In this document: positions 8,480-17,323 of the stretch, one piece after another
Numbering within the stretch: position 1 is the first letter of the stretch
How the letters are laid out: each line of letters begins with the position of its first letter
Assembly (NCBI GenBank): GCA_025989215.1
Contig: JAPDNP010000001.1
Coordinates: forward strand, 124,001-188,000
From: Neisseriaceae bacterium JH1-16
GTDB lineage: Bacteria; Pseudomonadota; Gammaproteobacteria; Burkholderiales; Chromobacteriaceae
DNA: 64,000 nt
Reading direction: 5' to 3'
The notes under the pieces: generated by a model
Databases searched by the model: none
Told to the model about the DNA's origin: nothing
Seen by the model: the letters and a program-made list of their open reading frames with translations, nothing else
Made by a program: the position numbers and the translations under genes

Positions 8480-9472
8480 ATGAGTCTTGCCAATTCCCCG
8501 CTGTTATCGCCAACTGGCCTCAAGGCTAACTCGCTGGCCGCTGACCCGACTGCTCTCAATGCACTGAAGACGAGTGCGGGCAAGGATCAGGGGGCTGCGA
8601 TCAAGCAGGTCGCCAGCCAGTTTGAGGCGATGTTTCTCGATACGCTGGTCAAGCAGATGCGCACCACTTCGCTGGATGGCGAGGAGAAGAGTAGCGATAT
8701 GGATACCTACCAGGGGCTGTTCGATCAGCAACTGGTACAGAATCTGACGCAGGCCGGTGGGGTGGGGCTCGGTGAGGTGCTGGCAAAGCAGATTGGCAAG
8801 CTGGCCGGGGTGACTGAGAAGGATATTGCCGGCCACACGGTGGGGCTGGCGCCGTTGCCGCCTGTACCTCAGGGCAGTTATCGGAGTGCTCAGGCAAATG
8901 TAGCCGATCGCCTGCAGGCGCTGGCTCTGCGTGCCAGCGCGAACCTCGACGTGATAAACGGCAGTGGCGGAGGTGGTGGAACTAGCACTACTGCCGTGTC
9001 GGCCGACGCCAGTGAGTTCGTCAAGGCAGTACTGCCGGATGCACGCCAGGCAGCTCAGAAGCTTGGGGTGGCACCGGCGCTGGTGGTGGCGCATGCCGCT
9101 TTGGAAAGTGGATGGGGCAGGCGTGCGATCCGCCATGCTGATGGTCGCGACAGCCACAACCTGTTTGGCATTAAGGCTTCGTCTGATTGGTCTGGACCTA
9201 CCGTCGATGTATTGACTACCGAGTATGTGAACGGTGCTCCACAAAAGAAAGTGGCACGCTTCCGTTCCTATGCTTCGTACGCAGAGTCGCTATCCGACTA
9301 CGCCAAGCTGTTGACCGATAACCCGCGCTATAAAGCCGTGCTGGGGCAGGGGCAGAATCTGCAGGGCTTTGCCCAAGGATTGCAGAATGCCGGCTATGCG
9401 ACTGATCCTCGCTATGCCAAGAAGCTGACCGATGTTGCCAGTTCGTTGTTGAGTAGAAGCGGTGGCAGTTGA
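8480..9472 (+). CDS. flgJ: Flagellar rod-capping protein and peptidoglycan hydrolase FlgJ
   Basis: FlgJ caps the growing rod and cuts peptidoglycan so that the rod can cross the wall. The 330-residue product is of the two-domain kind: an N-terminal rod-binding domain with VASQFEAMFLDTLVKQMR near residue 40, and a C-terminal glucosaminidase-type domain from about residue 175, with the catalytic glutamate in AHAALESGWGRRAI and the following HNLFGIKASSDW block. The linker near residues 150-170 is Gly/Thr/Ser-rich. A GGAG precedes the ATG. The 65-base gap after it contains the flgKL promoter. Confidence 0.95.
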   Translation: MSLANSPLLSPTGLKANSLAADPTALNALKTSAGKDQGAAIKQVASQFEAMFLDTLVKQMRTTSLDGEEKSSDMDTYQGLFDQQLVQNLTQAGGVGLGEVLAKQIGKLAGVTEKDIAGHTVGLAPLPPVPQGSYRSAQANVADRLQALALRASANLDVINGSGGGGGTSTTAVSADASEFVKAVLPDARQAAQKLGVAPALVVAHAALESGWGRRAIRHADGRDSHNLFGIKASSDWSGPTVDVLTTEYVNGAPQKKVARFRSYASYAESLSDYAKLLTDNPRYKAVLGQGQNLQGFAQGLQNAGYATDPRYAKKLTDVASSLLSRSGGS

Positions 9473-9496
9473 AATGCGTTGAGTAAGCAATACGGG

Positions 9497-9523
9497 TCAA
9501 GTTTGTCCTGCATGGGCCGATAA
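9497..9523 (+). promoter_or_regulatory. Sigma-28 (FliA) promoter of flgKL
   Basis: TCAAGTTT at 9497-9504, an 11-base spacer, then GCCGATAA at 9516-9523 matches the flagellar sigma-28 consensus TAAAGTTT-N11-GCCGATAA with one mismatch. It lies 24 bases before the flgK ATG. This places flgKL in the late class of flagellar genes, separate from the sigma-54-type start before flgB. Confidence 0.88.
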
Positions 9524-9546
9524 CAACGCAAAAGGGAGTGGGAATT

Positions 9547-11328
9547 ATGGCGACAGATATCTACGGAATTGGCTTGAGTGGCTTGAATGCTGCTCAGGGC
9601 GCTTTGAGTGTCATTGGTAACAACATCTCCAATGTCAACACCCCCGGCTACAACCGTCAGGTGGTCAACCTGTCGAACCGTAGTCCGTTGGCTATTGGTT
9701 CATCGTTTTTCGGTACCGGTGTCGATCTCAATTCGGTGAGTCGCGTATACGACAAGTACTTGACGCAACAGGTACAAAACGCCACCTCTCAGAACAGTAG
9801 TTATCAGTCGCAGCTGACTTTCCTCAATCAGCTCGATAGTGCCATGTCCGACAGCAGTAATGGCCTGAGTTCGAGCCTGCAGAGCTTCTACAGCGCTTTG
9901 CAGAGCCTGTCTTCGGCACCCTCCTCGTCGCCCAGTCGGCAGAGCGTGGTCAGCATGGGCCAGGCCCTGGCCACTCAGTTCCAGTCTATCGATTCCCGCT
10001 TGACCGAGTTGCATAGCGGGATTAATTCGCAGATTACGTCGTCGGTCGGCAGCGTCAATGCGCTGCTCGACACCATCAGCAAACTCAACGGCCAAATTAC
10101 TGCCTTGTCGGGACAGGGCACGCCCAACGATCTGATGGATCAGCGCGATCAAGCTGTAACGCAACTGAACCAGCAGGTGGGCGTCAGCGTCGTGAGCCAG
10201 ACTGATGGTAGCTACAGTGTCTTCCTCAGCTCGGGGCAGACCCTGGTGCAGGGCAATACGGTGAATCATCTGGCTATTCAGCCCGACCCGGCCAACCCGC
10301 AGGACGTGCAGTTGGTGCTCAATAGCCCGAATGGCACCAATACGGTAGTTGCCAGCAATGCGTTGAACGGTGGCACGCTGGCGGGCTTGTTCACGGTCCG
10401 GGATGGCACGCTGAAGAATGCACAGACGCAGCTAGGCAATTTGGCGATCGACTTCTCGACCGCGATGAACTACCAGAGCCAGCTTGGCGTCGACCTGAAC
10501 GGTAATCCTGGCGGACCGATGTTCACCGACCTGACGGGCTATGTGAACAACCCGGCCGCGGCGACCCAGCAACTGCAAATGCTGATCGCCGATCCGCAGA
10601 AGTTGCCGATGGCGTCCAATTTGAAGCTTCAGGGCAATGCGGCCTCGAATGGCGTGGCATTGACCGGTGTATCGAGCACGTTGCCGGGGAACTACGGCTG
10701 GACTGCCGGCCCGCCGTTAGTAGCGCCGAACCCGGCCAACAATCCCGGCAATATCGGCCCAGGGGGCTCGATCACGATTAACGGGACCACTGGTCAAGCC
10801 ACCATTGCCGGCGGGCCCGCGCCGGGTGTTTACAACATTGTGCCGGACCCGACCGTCTCGAACGGCTACAAGCTCGTCACGACGACGGCACCTGCGACCG
10901 ATATAGGTGTCCAGTTCAAATTGTCGGCGCAGCTCTCCACCGGGACGTCGTTTACAGTGGTGCAGAATACTGCGCCGATCGGCACCGGCGATAACGGCAA
11001 CCTGCTGGCTATTGCGAACCTGCAGACCGCGCCCATCGTGAATACGGGTGTCCGTGGCGCTGCCGGTAACAGCATGGCCAGTGTGCAAAGCTATTACGCA
11101 ACGCTGGTGAGCACGGTTGGCAGTATGACCAACCAGGTTCAGTCGGCATCGACCGCCCAGACAAATACCCTCAAGCAGGTGACTACCGCCCAGCAGTCGG
11201 TGTCGGGTGTGAACCTGGATGAGGAGGCCACTAATTTATTGCGCTACCAGCAGGCTTATCAGGCCTCCAGCAAGTTGATCACGATTGCACAGCAGATGTT
11301 TGCGAGCCTGATTGCCATCGGCGGCTAA
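9547..11328 (+). CDS. flgK: Flagellar hook-filament junction protein FlgK (HAP1)
   Basis: FlgK is the first hook-associated protein, joining hook to filament together with FlgL. From the ATG at 9547, placed by GGGAG nine bases upstream, it is 593 residues. It has the start MATDIYGIGLSGLNAAQGAL, the SVIGNNISNVNTPGYNRQVV motif near residue 20 and the C-terminal end LDEEATNLLRYQQAYQASSK followed by ITIAQQMFASLIAIGG, the FlgK signature. The central part, roughly residues 330-500, is a variable Gly/Pro/Asn/Thr-rich surface domain. The frame begins at 9538, three codons earlier, but spacing favours 9547. Confidence 0.96.
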   Translation: MATDIYGIGLSGLNAAQGALSVIGNNISNVNTPGYNRQVVNLSNRSPLAIGSSFFGTGVDLNSVSRVYDKYLTQQVQNATSQNSSYQSQLTFLNQLDSAMSDSSNGLSSSLQSFYSALQSLSSAPSSSPSRQSVVSMGQALATQFQSIDSRLTELHSGINSQITSSVGSVNALLDTISKLNGQITALSGQGTPNDLMDQRDQAVTQLNQQVGVSVVSQTDGSYSVFLSSGQTLVQGNTVNHLAIQPDPANPQDVQLVLNSPNGTNTVVASNALNGGTLAGLFTVRDGTLKNAQTQLGNLAIDFSTAMNYQSQLGVDLNGNPGGPMFTDLTGYVNNPAAATQQLQMLIADPQKLPMASNLKLQGNAASNGVALTGVSSTLPGNYGWTAGPPLVAPNPANNPGNIGPGGSITINGTTGQATIAGGPAPGVYNIVPDPTVSNGYKLVTTTAPATDIGVQFKLSAQLSTGTSFTVVQNTAPIGTGDNGNLLAIANLQTAPIVNTGVRGAAGNSMASVQSYYATLVSTVGSMTNQVQSASTAQTNTLKQVTTAQQSVSGVNLDEEATNLLRYQQAYQASSKLITIAQQMFASLIAIGG

Positions 11329-11354
11329 ACGCAGCGATTTAACGGAGTAGACCC

Positions 11355-12275
11355 ATGCGTGTCAGTACCAACTCTTTCTACGCCCTTGGTGCCAGCTCGA
11401 TGATGCAGGGCCAGTCGAATCTGGCCCAATTACAGCAGCAGATATCGACGATGAAACGGGTGAACAATCCGTCGGACGACCCGATCGCATCGGCGCAGAT
11501 TCTGTTGCTGAATCAGTCGAGCGGCCGCAACGATCAGTTCATCACCAACACCAAGGCAGTCGACTCGTCGCTGTCGCTGTCGAGCCAGACGCTGCAAAAT
11601 ACTGCTGATCTGTTGGGGAGTTTGAGTACCTTGGCCGTCTCGGCGGGTAGCGGGATTCTGACGACGACGAACTTGCAGGATATTCAAACCCAAGCCAACC
11701 AGATGTTCCAGACTCTGGTCGGCTACGGTAATACCCGCGACGGGCAGGGCAACTACCTGTTTGCCGGTAATGCGATCGGCAATGCGCCGTTTGTAGTCAA
11801 TGGTGCGACCTCGCCGGCAGTGACGACCTACCAGGGAGATACCGGGCAGCGCGACGTGCAGGTCAGCCCGTCCGGCCAGATCTCGGTGACCGAAGTTGGT
11901 TCTTTGGTGTTCGGTAACGGTACCCAGCCGACCAAGGCCTTCGATGATGTGCAGCAGTTCATCAGCCTGCTTGGCCAGAACCCGAAGCCGGCTAACTTCA
12001 GTACTCAGCTCAGTACCATCATCGGTAACTTTAAGAGCGACCAGCAGCAGGTGTTGACAGCCAATGCTTCGATTGGTGCGCGCCAGAACCAGAACGACGC
12101 TGTGCAGAATAATGATACGAGTGTCGGCTTGCAATATCAGACGGCGCTGAGCGGCCTGCAAGACCTAGACATGGGTAAGGCCAGTAGCGACTTACTGATG
12201 GCGCAGTCCTCGCTGCAGTATTCGCAGCTAGTGTTTCAGAAGGTGCAGGGCTTGAGTCTGTTTAACAATATTTGA
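11355..12275 (+). CDS. flgL: Flagellar hook-filament junction protein FlgL (HAP3)
   Basis: FlgL is the second junction protein and is homologous to flagellin at both ends. The 306-residue product starts MRVSTNSFYALGASSMMQGQ and contains KRVNNPSDDPIASAQILLLN near residue 34, the flagellin-like N-terminal signature, with a C-terminal SSDLLMAQSSLQYSQLVFQK helix. A CGGAG Shine-Dalgarno lies in the 26-base gap after flgK. It is the last gene of this flagellar block and ends just before a strong bidirectional terminator shared with the opposing astE. Flagellin, cap and export genes are not in the window. Confidence 0.96.
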   Translation: MRVSTNSFYALGASSMMQGQSNLAQLQQQISTMKRVNNPSDDPIASAQILLLNQSSGRNDQFITNTKAVDSSLSLSSQTLQNTADLLGSLSTLAVSAGSGILTTTNLQDIQTQANQMFQTLVGYGNTRDGQGNYLFAGNAIGNAPFVVNGATSPAVTTYQGDTGQRDVQVSPSGQISVTEVGSLVFGNGTQPTKAFDDVQQFISLLGQNPKPANFSTQLSTIIGNFKSDQQQVLTANASIGARQNQNDAVQNNDTSVGLQYQTALSGLQDLDMGKASSDLLMAQSSLQYSQLVFQKVQGLSLFNNI

Positions 12276-12291
12276 GTGGGTTGTACGACAC

Positions 12292-12320
12292 AAAAAAAGC
12301 CGGCAAATGCCGGCTTTTTT
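12292..12320. terminator. Bidirectional terminator between flgL and astE
   Basis: A GCCGGCA/TGCCGGC hairpin is flanked by seven A residues on the left and six T residues on the right, so it can terminate transcripts of flgL rightward and of astE leftward. A GTTGGCCGAA repeat begins 11 bases further on. Confidence 0.9.
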
Positions 12321-12330
12321 CATGTCTGTA

Positions 12331-12340
12331 GTTGGCCGAA
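12331..12340 (+). repeat. GTTGGCCGAA uptake-like repeat, intergenic copy
   Basis: A full 10-mer sits between the flgL/astE terminator and the end of astE. See the finding on this repeat for the list of copies. Confidence 0.6.
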
Positions 12341-12346
12341 GGCCAC

Positions 12347-13351
12347 TTACAGCTCGACCGGTTCGACCACGATGCCGGCCCGCAACCCGTTCTGGACCTT
12401 GGGGTTGGGGAACAGGATGCGCTCTTCACCACCTTCGGCTACGTAGCGAGTGTCACCATCTTCGGCGATCAGGAAGCCGTCGGGTAGGGCGGTGAAGTTT
12501 TCGACGTCGTCGGCAAGATGCAGACGGAACGCATCGCTGGCCTTGATCAGGTTGTACTTGGCGCGGAACAGTTGTAAGGAGCCATCGCCTACGCGCGGAG
12601 CAGCTTGGCCACTGACCAGCGCGCGCAGGGCGACGTCAATGCCGGCAAAGCGGCTCAAGTCATTCTCGCCGAAGGGACGGGCCTTGCCCAGTTCCAGGGT
12701 GAACGAGTCGGCGCCATGCTGACGGCTGGTGTAGTAGCTGAAGGTGTTGGCTGGCGCACTGTGCAAGAGCACGGTATTGACGCCGCAGTCTGCCAGCCAG
12801 TCGAGCTGGGTGCGGTTGTGCTGGCGCTCGTGCAGGAACGGATAGATAGCGAATTTCTCATAGACCGAACCGCGGATTGCGGTGTGCAGGTCGTAGTGCA
12901 GGCGACGGGCAGCGGCGGGGCTGCGGGCGAAGAAGGCATCTGCTTGCGCTTCGAGCTGCGCGGCACGGGTAGCCTCGCGAGCCGCGGACTGCTGTCGGTG
13001 GGCGCCGTTGAACAGCCGGTTCATGTCGTAGTCTAGATAACGTTCGCCGGCCCGCATCGCGTCTGGATTGCCGAGTAGCACCAGCAGATCGACGGCCAGC
13101 GGCAGCCGACCGGCCAGCAAGTCGGTGATGATGCCGGCTAGCACTTCGATTGGAGCGGTCTCGTTACCGTGAACGCCGGCACTGAGTAGTACACGATCGG
13201 CATCGACGGGGAGTGTCGTGGGGGTCAGCCGCAATACGCCAATGTCAGGCCAATCCAGTGTCAATCCATCCAGCGATAAGGGAGCATGCAGGTGGGGTTG
13301 TTGGCGCAGCGTGGCGGCAAGAAAGTCGTCGAAGGGCAGGGCGCTAGTCAT
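12347..13351 (-). CDS. astE: Succinylglutamate desuccinylase AstE
   Basis: AstE hydrolyses N-succinylglutamate to succinate and glutamate, the last step of the arginine succinyltransferase (AST) route of arginine breakdown. The 334-residue product is a zinc carboxypeptidase-like AspA/AstE protein: the metal site is seen as GVHGNETAPIE near residue 60 (His and Glu ligands) and the later DLHTAIRGS His near residue 152; LELGKARPFGEND near residue 220 carries the catalytic glutamate region. It stands alone here, without astCADB beside it. An upstream hairpin at 13449 and a downstream terminator at 12292 frame it. The start MTSALPFDDFLAATL agrees with the family. Confidence 0.92.
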   Translation of the reverse strand: MTSALPFDDFLAATLRQQPHLHAPLSLDGLTLDWPDIGVLRLTPTTLPVDADRVLLSAGVHGNETAPIEVLAGIITDLLAGRLPLAVDLLVLLGNPDAMRAGERYLDYDMNRLFNGAHRQQSAAREATRAAQLEAQADAFFARSPAAARRLHYDLHTAIRGSVYEKFAIYPFLHERQHNRTQLDWLADCGVNTVLLHSAPANTFSYYTSRQHGADSFTLELGKARPFGENDLSRFAGIDVALRALVSGQAAPRVGDGSLQLFRAKYNLIKASDAFRLHLADDVENFTALPDGFLIAEDGDTRYVAEGGEERILFPNPKVQNGLRAGIVVEPVEL

Positions 13352-13448
13352 GACAGTCCGTAGCGGTGGGCGATGTACGACAGTCTAAGCAAGAATGCGT
13401 GGTCGAAGACGGCGACGCCGCAGTGATGTACGAACATGACGTTAGTGT

Positions 13449-13481
13449 GTAAATCGCCCGCCATGCAGGCGGGCGATTTAC
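13449..13481. terminator. Strong hairpin between the enoyl-CoA hydratase gene and astE
   Basis: A perfect 14-base stem with a five-base loop lies just beyond the stop of the leftward hydratase gene. No T-run follows on that strand, so it is a hairpin that could slow or stabilise transcript ends rather than a textbook intrinsic terminator. Confidence 0.55.
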
Positions 13482-13506
13482 GTGAGTGAGGCCGTATGCG
13501 GGCGCG

Positions 13507-14295
13507 TTAGTCGAGCCAGCGGGGTCTGCGCTGCTCGAGGAAGGCATAGATGCCCTCGCGGCCTTCTTCGCTGGAGCGCACCCGTACGATCGCGGTGATC
13601 GTTTCGTCGATCAAGGCGCTGTCGGGGCTGCGTGAAGCAATCAGATCGACCAGTTGCTTGGCCTCGTGCATCGCCTGAGGGCCGTTGAGCAGCAGATGGC
13701 TGGCGCAGTGTTCGACGGCGCTGTCGAGTTCGTCGAGCTCGACCACTTGATGCAGTAAGCCGAGTCGCTTGGCCTTGCCGGCGTTGAAGCGCTCGGCGCT
13801 GACGAAGTAGCGGCGGGTCGCGCGCGGGCCGATGGCGCGGACGATATAGGGGGCTGCAAGGGCCGGAATCACGCCGAGTTTCGCCTCGTTGAAGCTGAAC
13901 AGTGCTTCGGATGCGCCGATCGCGATGTCGCAGCAGGCGACCAGCCCCGCTCCCAAACCGAAGGCCGAGCCCTGAATCTGGGCAATGGTTGGTTTCGGCA
14001 GGGTGTCGAGGGTGCGCAGCAACTGGGCCAGTAGCTGTGCGTCGCGGCGCAGCTCGGTTTCGCTGAAACTGGCCATATGGCGCATCCAGTCGCTGTCGTG
14101 ACCGGCCGAGAAGCTGATGCCCTGGCCGGTCAGGATCACGACGCGGACGCTGTCGTCTTCGGCCAACGTTTCCAGCGTGGCGGCGAGCAGGCTGGCGGTG
14201 TCGTCGTCGATTGCATTGTGCAGCTCGGGCCGATTGAGTGTGACGGTGGCCACGCCGCGCGGATCGACGTGCAGTAAGACGGAGGGTTGGGTCAT
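13507..14295 (-). CDS. Enoyl-CoA hydratase/isomerase family protein
   Basis: A 262-residue crotonase-fold protein that likely hydrates or isomerises an enoyl-CoA ester in the cytoplasm. The first oxyanion-hole segment is seen as GISFSAGHDSDWM near residue 60, the second as QGSAFGLGAGLVACCDIAIG near residue 108, and a glutamate in the active-site loop is present in FSFNEAKLGVIPALAAPYIV near residue 138. This last block resembles methylglutaconyl-CoA hydratases (LiuC) as well as general EchA proteins, so the substrate cannot be fixed. It is 24 bases downstream of an alpha/beta hydrolase gene and probably in one operon with it. No other fatty-acid or leucine catabolic gene is next to it. Confidence 0.85.
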   Translation of the reverse strand: MTQPSVLLHVDPRGVATVTLNRPELHNAIDDDTASLLAATLETLAEDDSVRVVILTGQGISFSAGHDSDWMRHMASFSETELRRDAQLLAQLLRTLDTLPKPTIAQIQGSAFGLGAGLVACCDIAIGASEALFSFNEAKLGVIPALAAPYIVRAIGPRATRRYFVSAERFNAGKAKRLGLLHQVVELDELDSAVEHCASHLLLNGPQAMHEAKQLVDLIASRSPDSALIDETITAIVRVRSSEEGREGIYAFLEQRRPRWLD

Positions 14296-14319
14296 AGCGG
14301 TTTCCTCGACTGGTGGCGT

Positions 14320-15108
14320 TCAGCCCGGGCAGAACTCCATCACCAGCCGGGCAAAGGTCTCGACGGCTTCCAAGTGAAGTGCGTGGCCGGCTCCGGGGAT
14401 GATGGTGAGTTGTGCGTGCGGCATATATGTTGAAAGCATTTCCGATTGATGCAGCGGCGTCAAGCGGTCTTCGCTGCCAACGATGACCCGGGTCGGGGTG
14501 GTGATCGACGAGAGCCAAGTGCGTGCGTCGTGTTCGCGCATGCCGGCGAGCAGGCGAAGAACCGCTTTCCACTCGAACTGCTCTGCCACTGTCTTCAGCT
14601 CATTCAGCTGATCGGGGTGGCTGGAGAGAAAGCGGCTGGAGAACAGCCAGGGCAGGCTGACGGCGAAGCGTAGGTCCAGTCCGCCACTTTCGGCGGCGGC
14701 AACCCAGCTGGCGGCGATTGCCTGGTCGACCGCGTCGGAGCAGGCCAGGGTGGCAGCCAATACCAGATGGCCGACCCGTTCTGGGTGTCGATGAGCAAGA
14801 TGCTGGGCGACCATGCCGCCGTAGGATAGGCCGACCACGTGGCAGTGGGTGAGAGCCAGAGTGTCGAGCAGGCCGGCGGCCAGGTCGGCCTGCTCGGGCA
14901 GCGGGTAAGTGTCACCGGCCGGTTTGTCGCTTTGCCCCTGGCCGAGCAGGTCGAGGCGAATCAGCCGATAACGAGCCTCGAGGCGCGGCAGCAGCAGGGT
15001 CCAGCCAGCAGTAGACATGGTCAGGCCGTTGAGCAGCAACAGGGGGCTTTCGCCGCGACCGCTTTCTTCGTAGTACAACCGGTGACCATGGTGGGTGGTG
15101 TAAGGCAT
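14320..15108 (-). CDS. Alpha/beta-fold hydrolase
   Basis: A 262-residue alpha/beta hydrolase with the full catalytic triad visible: the nucleophile serine in VGLSYGGMVAQ near residue 93, an aspartate in VGSEDRLTP near residue 213, and the histidine in GAGHALHLE near residue 240. The oxyanion loop is LNGLTMSTAGW. The pattern is that of small ester or lactone hydrolases (BioH, PcaD and RutD-like), and I cannot name a substrate. The frame also permits an ATG at 15132; I chose 15108 because it has GGGGA upstream and yields the usual MPYTTHHGHRLYYEE start. It heads a two-gene unit with the enoyl-CoA hydratase. Confidence 0.8.
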   Translation of the reverse strand: MPYTTHHGHRLYYEESGRGESPLLLLNGLTMSTAGWTLLLPRLEARYRLIRLDLLGQGQSDKPAGDTYPLPEQADLAAGLLDTLALTHCHVVGLSYGGMVAQHLAHRHPERVGHLVLAATLACSDAVDQAIAASWVAAAESGGLDLRFAVSLPWLFSSRFLSSHPDQLNELKTVAEQFEWKAVLRLLAGMREHDARTWLSSITTPTRVIVGSEDRLTPLHQSEMLSTYMPHAQLTIIPGAGHALHLEAVETFARLVMEFCPG

Positions 15109-15224
15109 GTCAGCGTCCCCAGGGGTGGGCATCGCCCGGTAATCGGTGCAGGCAGGGGAGGCGTCATAGGAACGTCATTCCCTTTTGCTAGCATGATGAC
15201 AATTTCTGGTCAGAATAAATTGCT

Positions 15225-17018
15225 GTGGAACTTATCGCGCCCCTTCTATTTACTGTTTTGCCATCGCGAGCTGCGCTGCCTTCGCAACGACAGGAGCTCA
15301 CCCGCTTGATCGAGGCTCGCGGGCTGACTGCGGTGTTTCAACCCATCGTCGATCTGAGTAACGGCGATATCGTCGGCTATGAAGGATTGATTCGACCGCC
15401 CGCCGATAGTTCTCTATCGTCACCACTGGCGCTTTTTGAAGCGGCGGCTGCTTGCGGGATGGAGCGTGAACTCGATCTTGCCTGCCGCGACGTCACTGCG
15501 CGGCGTTTTGCCCAGCTGAATCTGCCGGGGCGTTTATTTCTCAATCTCTTGCCCGATACCTTGGCCGAAGGGCCGCTGCCAGCGTCCGAATTCGAGGTCA
15601 GTAGCGGTCTGGCTGCTTCGCGAGTGACTGTCGAGTTGACCGAGCACCGCCCGAGCAGCAGTTATCAGTCGCTGCGCGAGGCGAGTGTGCGCTGGCGGGA
15701 GCAGGGTTATACATTGGCGCTCGATGACCTGGGAGAGGGCTTTGCCAATTTGCGGATGTGGTCTGAGCTGCGTCCGGAGTGGGTCAAGCTCGACAAGTGT
15801 CTGGTGCACAATCTGGCTGGCGATCCGCTGAAGGAGCAGTTTGTCCGCTCCTTGCTCGATATGGCACGGGTCGCCGGTGCGAAGCTGGTTGCCGAAGGTA
15901 TCGAAACCACGGCCGAGCTGATGGCGCTGCGCAGGCTCGGGGTGCGTTATGGCCAGGGCTACCTGATCGCACCGCCACAGTCCGACCCGCCGCGCAAGCT
16001 GGCCGCGAGTCAGCAGTTCGGCCAACTGGGCCGGCGAGCGGCGCTGCAACAGCAGCCGGTGGCGCGGGATCTGGTGGTGGCGGTGGAGCCGCTGGCCCCG
16101 GAGGCGGCGAACGAGCAGGCTTACCAGCGTTTTGCCGCCGATCCGACCTGCATGGCCCTGCCGGTGGTGGCGCGGGGCGTGCCGCTTGGGCTGTTGCGCC
16201 GACAGGACTTTCTTGAGAGCTTTGCCAAGCCGTTCAATCGCGAGTTATACGGCAAGAAGCCGTGCCGGCTACTGATGGACTCGCAAGCGCTGGTGGTGTC
16301 AGCCGAACTGGGGCTGCTCGATCTATCGCACCGGATGGTGACTAGCGAACGCAACCATTTGGTCGATGGCTTCATCCTCACCGAGGACGGGCGCTATCTT
16401 GGCATGGGGACTGGGCTAGAACTGATGCGGCGGGTCACGGAGCTGCAGATTTCGACCGCACGCTATGCCAACCCGTTGACCGGTCTGCCCGGGAATGTGC
16501 CGATTCATGAAACGATAGGCCGCTTGTTGGAGGCAGGGGAGTCGTTCGTGGTGGCGTATGCCGATCTCGACAACTTCAAGCCGTTCAATGATCTGTACGG
16601 CTATTCGGCCGGCGATGGCTTGATCCTGCGGCTGGCACAGCTCTTGCTGGAGGAGATGGACCCGCATAGTGACTTCATCGGTCACATCGGTGGCGACGAC
16701 TTTGTGGTGTTGATGCAGAGCCTGGATTGGCAGGCGCGTTTGCAACGCTTGCTCGGCCGTTTCGACTCGGCGGTGTGGTCGCATTTCGATGCCTCGCATC
16801 GCGAGGCCGGCGGTTTCGAGGTGGCGGGGCGGAATGGCGTGGTCAGCTTCTTTGCGCTGACTTCGGTGTCGATAGGCGTACTGCTGGTGCGGGCCGGCCA
16901 GTTTCACTCGCCCTATGATGTGGCGTTGGCGGCGGCCGAAGCGAAGAAGTCGGCGAAAACCTTGCTGGGCAGCCAGCTGTTCGTTGTGCAGCCGGAGACG
17001 CTGCACAGCGTTGTTTGA
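15225..17018 (+). CDS. EAL-CBS-GGDEF cyclic di-GMP signalling protein
   Basis: A 597-residue soluble protein with an EAL domain first (about residues 28-245), a middle region of CBS-pair type (about 270-400) and a GGDEF domain last (about 410-580). The EAL motif reads YEGLIRP at residue 52, followed by ELTEH and DDLGEGFANLRM, and the terminal VAEGIET and GQGYLIAPP blocks; the phosphodiesterase acidic residues look mostly kept. The GGDEF signature is GGDDF near residue 489, a functional variant. Either or both activities may be real. There is no transmembrane segment; the CBS region suggests nucleotide sensing. Translation appears to begin at a GTG. It is divergent from the hydrolase gene. Confidence 0.88.
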   Translation: MELIAPLLFTVLPSRAALPSQRQELTRLIEARGLTAVFQPIVDLSNGDIVGYEGLIRPPADSSLSSPLALFEAAAACGMERELDLACRDVTARRFAQLNLPGRLFLNLLPDTLAEGPLPASEFEVSSGLAASRVTVELTEHRPSSSYQSLREASVRWREQGYTLALDDLGEGFANLRMWSELRPEWVKLDKCLVHNLAGDPLKEQFVRSLLDMARVAGAKLVAEGIETTAELMALRRLGVRYGQGYLIAPPQSDPPRKLAASQQFGQLGRRAALQQQPVARDLVVAVEPLAPEAANEQAYQRFAADPTCMALPVVARGVPLGLLRRQDFLESFAKPFNRELYGKKPCRLLMDSQALVVSAELGLLDLSHRMVTSERNHLVDGFILTEDGRYLGMGTGLELMRRVTELQISTARYANPLTGLPGNVPIHETIGRLLEAGESFVVAYADLDNFKPFNDLYGYSAGDGLILRLAQLLLEEMDPHSDFIGHIGGDDFVVLMQSLDWQARLQRLLGRFDSAVWSHFDASHREAGGFEVAGRNGVVSFFALTSVSIGVLLVRAGQFHSPYDVALAAAEAKKSAKTLLGSQLFVVQPETLHSVV

Positions 17019-17323
17019 CTAATTAAACACCCTCTTCGGCACCATCCTGGCTGTCGAGCTGTACTTCCTCCTGCATCATTCCCTTATCTTGCTGTTTCGA
17101 GGCGGAGTATTGCCTTCTTTGGCGAGATTTCGTTGTCGTGCTGCATTCGACTTGTCAATTTTATTAAACGTGGGATAAGCTGTGATCAAACAGGTTTCAT
17201 CAACGAAACTATAACAGCCACCACAACAAGACACGAAACGTGCACGCAGCGCAACCACTAGGTCGCTGCCGGTGGAACGCAGTCCCGGAAACGGGATACT
17301 GCAAAGGAGAAAGAGGAGTTTTT
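17019..17323 (+). other. Regulatory gap ahead of the polyamine transport operon
   Basis: This gap of about 300 bases has an A+T-rich patch near 17150-17215. TTGTCA at 17152 and GATAAG at 17174 are spaced 16 bases and make a plausible sigma-70 promoter. Just downstream, GTTTC at 17194 and GAAAC at 17205 form a small inverted repeat that could be an operator. No gene is recognisable. Confidence 0.5.
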
